From Acanthococcus lagerstroemiae (lineage: Eukaryota > Arthropoda > Insecta > Hemiptera > Eriococcidae): a stretch of DNA of 64,000 nt. This document shows, piece after piece, positions 59,243 through 64,000 of this stretch; the stretch's first letter is position 1; each line of letters begins with the position of its first letter. The stretch covers positions 3,696,321-3,760,320 of the forward strand of contig CM063109.1 in NCBI GenBank assembly GCA_031841125.1, written 5' to 3'. The translations under genes were made by a program, and so were the position numbers. The notes under the pieces were generated by a model, which worked only from the letters and a program-made list of their open reading frames with translations, had not been told where the DNA came from and did no database searches.

Positions 59243-62200
59243 CTGAAATTCGAGTTTGATTTTGATAAGTTGTCTTTTGTTGAATGTGTTAAGTAACTTC
59301 TAAGTTTCACTGTTATAATTTCGGTATTCACCCATAAAATTTTTCCACACGTTTCTACGATGCATTACTTTCTTTTCATGCGTATGATTGTTTCCACTTA
59401 CCCCAACGATTCTTTTGCGTCGTTAATAGATTTCTTCTGGATGGGTTTGAGCATGTTTCCGCTTACCTCACAGTGCGGTAAAGTGAAACCCATCGACGAC
59501 TTTTCTTTTATCACGTCCACCGCACGTGCTATGCATTCAATCATGCTCAAATCTTTACACAAAGTCAAGAATATTACCGAAAATATGTTTACTTAGTTTC
59601 AGGTCAATCCGTCAATTACAAATTGTGTACGAGTACTTCTTAGTTGAATTAACGAAATTTGCAGTTCCACTTACCCCGGTTCACCTTACCTCTATTTTGG
59701 TTGTTGGTACGGCTCCAGTATTTTCGGTTTCTGATTTGTAATGTATAGAAAAGTAAATTTTAGCTCTTGTAAACGAAATTCGGTTTTTGTTCCGGATTTT
59801 TTCATAAGTCAGTGGCTTCTGAAGAAGTGTCGGATCTGATTCTCATGCCAGGTTGATGGAATCGAAAAGATTTTAGTTGAGAGCCAAGAGGGGCGCTGTC
59901 AAGGATTTTTCTCAGGAAGGGATTTTATTTACCAACAGGGGTAAAATTGAAAAATTATCGTGTTTTATCTAGTATAAAGCGAGTGGTGACGCCGTCTTAC
60001 TAATGTGTAGCTGGTAATCATTCAGTTTTACCTGTGAAATGCTCCGATGACTTGATACACAGTCAATCAACCCTTTTTTCGGACAAGCAGATACGAGTAG
60101 AAGGCATATATTCGCCACTTATTACGGTAAAATGATTGCAGTTGCCAGTTAGGATACGATGCTCGAATTTCGCCTTCTTTTCTTCTGATTATCAGCACAC
60201 CTGTTGTGGTAATCGACGGCGAGGCTCCTATGGGAACAGGAGGGTTGGTCGGTTAGGAAGAGGAACCACTGTTAGGCCACGACTAGCTCAAGGGTCTACA
60301 GGGCGGATGGATAAGGCACTGGAGGCTTACGAGATCCTATGTGTTCGAATGACGGAGTAACCCAGTGTTGGACTGAGTATTAGCTATCGGAATACCTCAA
60401 AGTGACGGATCCTACTCTGGTCGCATGGAAGGCAGGTAGAACGCTGACACGAGATAACTTCGACTTAAAATACCAGCGACGAATAAGACAAAGTTATTTA
60501 TTCGATATCTTACGATCTATGGAACACAAAGAAAGTTCTTCACAGGTAGAGCGGTCGGTACGGATCCTCCGGGATCAGTACGGTGAAGCGGCGATGTTAG
60601 TTCGGCAATCCATACGTGATCCGGGAAGAGCGAATAGTCACGATTTCGGGTGACGAGAATCGTCAAAACTGCGCGATACCAGCGAAAACTCGCGACTTCG
60701 GAAAATGTACGTTTCACGAGATAGTTGACAAAAAATCATAGGAAAAAGACTCTGAAGGTTTAAGACTTTTCAAATTTGGTTAAAACTTTGATGCGGTCGT
60801 ACTTTGGCCGTGTCCAAGAACCGAGTCCTTGCTGTCGCGTTTTCTCCGATGGTCATCGGTGAATTTCCCCCCTGTCTCGTCAGGTCAAGGAAAGCACAGA
60901 ATGTAGGAAAAGTCGATAAAATCGAAAAAGAACGGGCAGAATAGTATTATCAGGAGTGAACAGGAAATTACGTGAAAAGACATGTTTGGAGAAGCGAGAG
61001 AAAGAGAACTCGTTTTCATATCTATCGAATGATTCGGTATCAATGCCTTGACCATCCGGAAACCGCGTAGCTCGGTCACCACACTGTATATTTTTAGTTT
61101 TTCCTGACGGTAAAATCGAAACTAGTTTACCTGTAGTTTCTTATTTTATTGGCAAGAAAAGCTAATAACTTACAGATTTGTTGATAATCTAAGGGAAAAT
61201 CGGTACGATTTGGGCAACACTATCGCATCTGCCTTGCAGTGCGGTATTTTGACTCGTTTAAATGGATTGCTTCATTAGTTAGACTGTTCTTCTCTTTACC
61301 CATCTTTCTGTCGGTCTGTCTCTTAGGCGTGTGGGATAGTTAATTGAATGATTCTACATACATGCTTGTCTTCGGAAGCATGAGCTTACTTGCTGTCTCT
61401 TGAGCTGGTCGGTTATTTCTTGGCTTGGCTTGATCGTGGGGTCTTAAATCTGCTTCTTCCCCTTGTCCGATTTCAAGTAGGCAACCAATCCGTCAACTTT
61501 TCGATTTCAGGTGGACAACCGATCCGGGGTGACTGAAGGGAGCAAAAGCCACATTTACAGAGAATATAAAGAGATGATTTTCGCCTCCTCTATGCAGTTG
61601 CACTTCTCCTGTTGTACTTCGCCAAAATACAACCTATTTCCTCATTTTGAACTTCATCAAAGAGCGACATTCTTAATCTACCGTGTAGTCCCACGAACAA
61701 GATGTTGCAACAGTCCGGAGCCTTGTTCTGTTCACGAATATAATAAACGCAGTATGATTAACTCGCATAGTCAGTGACACATTCGAGAGATCGCGGTGAG
61801 TCAAAAATAACACACCCGTCCGTAAGACTGACATTCGAGGGGAAACACGGCAATCGAAAGAATATCGTATTAATCAAGACACGCTTACGCCGTAGGTAAT
61901 TAAAGGGCGGATTACAAAAATAATTTATCGTCTCGCGGGAATTCGTGTCTTGCTGTCTGCTTTGTTGATCGCTATTCTGGTTCCAAAGGCGACGGCTGTG
62001 TAAACAGGAGCCGAGTCAAGTATTAGTCGGTTCCGACATCAGCAGATTGATCCGTGTCATGTACGACTCCGTCACTTGAGTGTACAATTATACACTAATC
62101 TGATATTATGTGTTCGTAGCTGCTACAGACGTGTAATAATCTCCGAGTCGCTCTCTAATTAATTTTAAAACGCGTCGACCGTCGTGGAAATTTTTCGCGG

Positions 62201-62507
62201 AGACGAATCTCACGCGTATAACCTGCGGGGAGGTAATCGATGAGTGGACATGGAAGTTGTTCTTCTGAATCAGATAGAGAGCTTTCTGAGTGTATAACGA
62301 TATTGGCGCCGAAAACGCACGATTAACGGAGTAACTACGTTTATATTCTACAAAACACAACTCAACTAAGAATAGTACCTAGTTAGAATCACTTTAGATT
62401 CACAATTAATTATCGCATTCAAAAATAGATACTTCGACAACACTGAGCTGGTGTCATATACTCCGGCGTTATCTGCGAATCTTCTTACCGTTCTTTGTTA
62501 TCGTTCT
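59243..62507. other. no gene recognised
   Basis: The plus-strand frames at 60136-60360 and 60402-60653 are unrecognised; the word GCCACGACTAG(C/T)TCAA at about 60278 recurs at about 63566, beside the Gypsy relic, so this region may hold further retroelement debris. A CpG-rich block lies at about 61780-62340. Confidence 0.3.
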
Positions 62508-63390
62508 TTACGAGAATCTTGTTGATCGTTCTTCATTTCTTTCAAATATTTGGGAGCATTCGCAACGCTGCCCTCTCTGGACGTCCCAGCTAGGCTCCAA
62601 ATCTTCATCATGGTTGACGTGCCAAACTGCCAATCGGTCAAGGTGCACAACTTTGGCTCGTCCACTATCAAGCTTTCGAATCCGGTGTACGACATCAGCA
62701 CTCATCCGCTTAGGTACGATGTATGGTATTTTTATTGGCTCTGTAACTTCGGGTTTCTTCCTCTCTTTCGTTTCGGCGTGTAAAACCATACACGATTTTT
62801 GTCTGGAAGCCGACTTCGTTGGCTGTAATATCCTAGCGGGTTTTGCTCTGGTCGCTAGCAATTTTCAGGTGATCACAAACCGTGCGATAAGTAGAATCGA
62901 GTTTTTCCTTCACTTGGCTAACGAACTCACCCACAAAGTGCGGTAGTTCAGGTAAAGTTTCGAACTCCAGATCTCCGGCTAAAGACAGTCTTCGCGGGAA
63001 TATGCTGTGTATTCTCACGCATGGCTGATATGTAGGCCAGCAAAAATAATGGGACGTGCTTGTCCCAGTCTCATCGTTGCTCTGCAACGACTTTGGCCAG
63101 GTCTTGAGCGTCCGGTTGAATCACTCAACCACGCCGTCTGATTGCAGACGCATGGAGTAGTTCTCGTCTTCCGAATCCCCAGAAGCTGACATAATTCTTC
63201 GAATAACTTGAATTCGAAGTAATTCCCTTCGTCTATGGAACACCGTAACGGGAGATCCCATTTTCCGTCAGTATCTTGACCATTACTGCCGTTTCCTATG
63301 TTGGTCTCAGATACACTTCAGGCCATTCATTAAAATGATCGCCTAAACACAGCATGTATCGGTTTCCAGCGTTCGAGAGAGTGACATTCT
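62508..63390 (-). pseudogene. Ty3/Gypsy-type integrase, broken relic
   Basis: Read on the minus strand from about 63390, the translation has GNRYMLCLGDHFNEWPE (first catalytic Asp region), a TAG stop about eight codons later, then ENGISRYGVP. After a frameshift comes the segment with TDEGNYFEFKLFEELCQLLG (second Asp region) and GIRKTRTTP. Further shifts lead to DLEFETLPELPHFVGEFVSQ with HLKIASDQSKTR, and finally YIVPKRM...VHRIRKLDSG and KVVHLDRLAVW, the GPY/F-type C-terminal module of Gypsy integrases. At least one stop and several frameshifts make it inactive. No LTR, reverse transcriptase or envelope frame was recognised on either side. Confidence 0.8.
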
Positions 63391-64000
63391 CATAAAAGAC
63401 CGACCAAAAGAACGAAAAGAGAAAAATGAAAAAGCGGCCGATCGCCCATAAAGATGCGTACAGTAGTATCGTAGGTACCTTCCATTTACCAACGGGTACA
63501 TGCTTACATCGGACCTAGGTGCAAAAGTAAAAAATGCAGCCATCCGGAAGGGGGTCTGGGAGAAGCCACGACTAGTTCAACGAGACTCGCCCGGAGGGAG
63601 GGAGGTACCAGAGACTTGGAAGGCGGGTACCCAGGTCACATGTTGAATATTCTAAAGTTCAACGAAAAAATCTTTAAAAAAGAAACTAAATTATCTCTTT
63701 CAGGGTATTGTCCCTCCTGTTCCCTCTTACAGAAAGTACTTACTCCATTACGTATTCACGTACGTACGCGGTATCAAGAGAAACGAAATAACATAGCATA
63801 CAGAACGGAGCCTTTTATTGAAAATGCTAAACGGCGATGGAGGTTCGCGGTCGAATGAACATTAAAAAACAGCAAGATTGTCACTCGATGGAAACATCGC
63901 GAACATGCGGTCGGTCGCCGAAAGCTCAAACGGTTTGCCGAAAATAATGAAAATCACGATATTTTCAGACGAAGTAAAGTTCACAAAGTTCGGCAGGTAT
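63391..64000. other. no gene recognised
   Basis: CpG-richer toward the end. It contains the GCCACGACTAGTTCAA word at about 63566 and a frame at 63616-63858 that is not recognised. Confidence 0.3.

Noticed and set aside
1..64000. CRISPR array, bacterial operon or integrated phage
   Set aside because: No regularly spaced repeats with unique spacers and no bacterial-type gene clusters were found.

Overview
This window looks like gene-poor nuclear DNA from an insect. It is AT-rich but keeps its CpG. It has a eukaryotic splice donor, insect-type non-LTR retrotransposon remnants, tRNA-derived SINEs and several hAT-like MITEs, and nothing that looks bacterial (no operons, rRNA, CRISPR or phage genes). 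A sap-feeding hemipteran is a guess from general character only. Most open reading frames are short, unrecognised and overlap others on the opposite strand, so they are not called as genes.

The one convincing host coding segment is the first coding exon (31186-31444, +) of an SLC16/monocarboxylate-transporter-like protein. It has the PEGGWGW signature, a first membrane helix and a clean GT donor. A TATA-like box lies about 620 bp upstream. No later exon was recognised in the remaining 32.5 kb, so if the gene is intact the downstream part of the window is mostly a long first intron or intergenic DNA. A SAM-domain-like broken fragment (35350-35715, -) and a Helitron-like fragment (48786-49040, -) are weaker protein-level signals.

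The rest is a record of mobile elements. From left to right: a hAT-like MITE (7868-8197) sits inside the target-site duplication of a LINE 3' tail (8211-8316). Three hAT-like elements are nested inside one another at 10559-13582, each with its own 8-bp duplication. Next come a tRNA-derived SINE and SINE pieces (15333-15838) and a 5'-truncated LINE (LINE-A, 15981-17133). A second, older LINE copy (LINE-B, 22313-23578) lies beside a 23-bp minisatellite with inverted copies. A 373-bp inverted-repeat element follows at 24706-25078. Fields of a short repeated word occur at 27.4-28.5 kb and, in the opposite orientation, at 42.9-43.3 kb. A hairpin lies next to an inverted-repeat element with an internal tRNA-like sequence (34159-34819). 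A full-length SINE with target-site duplications is at 42528-42864. A LINE of another family with a poly(A) end (LINE-C) is at 45393-46860. A LINE 3' tail (50108-50215) is followed by a short LINE (LINE-D, 50311-50939) with a perfect 14-bp duplication. A MITE is at 58979-59234, and a broken Ty3/Gypsy integrase at 62508-63390.

The strongest system-level observation is that the 42.5-kb SINE and LINE-D share about 110 bp at their 3' ends, up to the last base before the target duplication, including a 10-bp perfect stem. This is the expected signature of a SINE mobilised by a partner LINE through a shared 3' structure. All similarity statements are by eye; no search or alignment was run.
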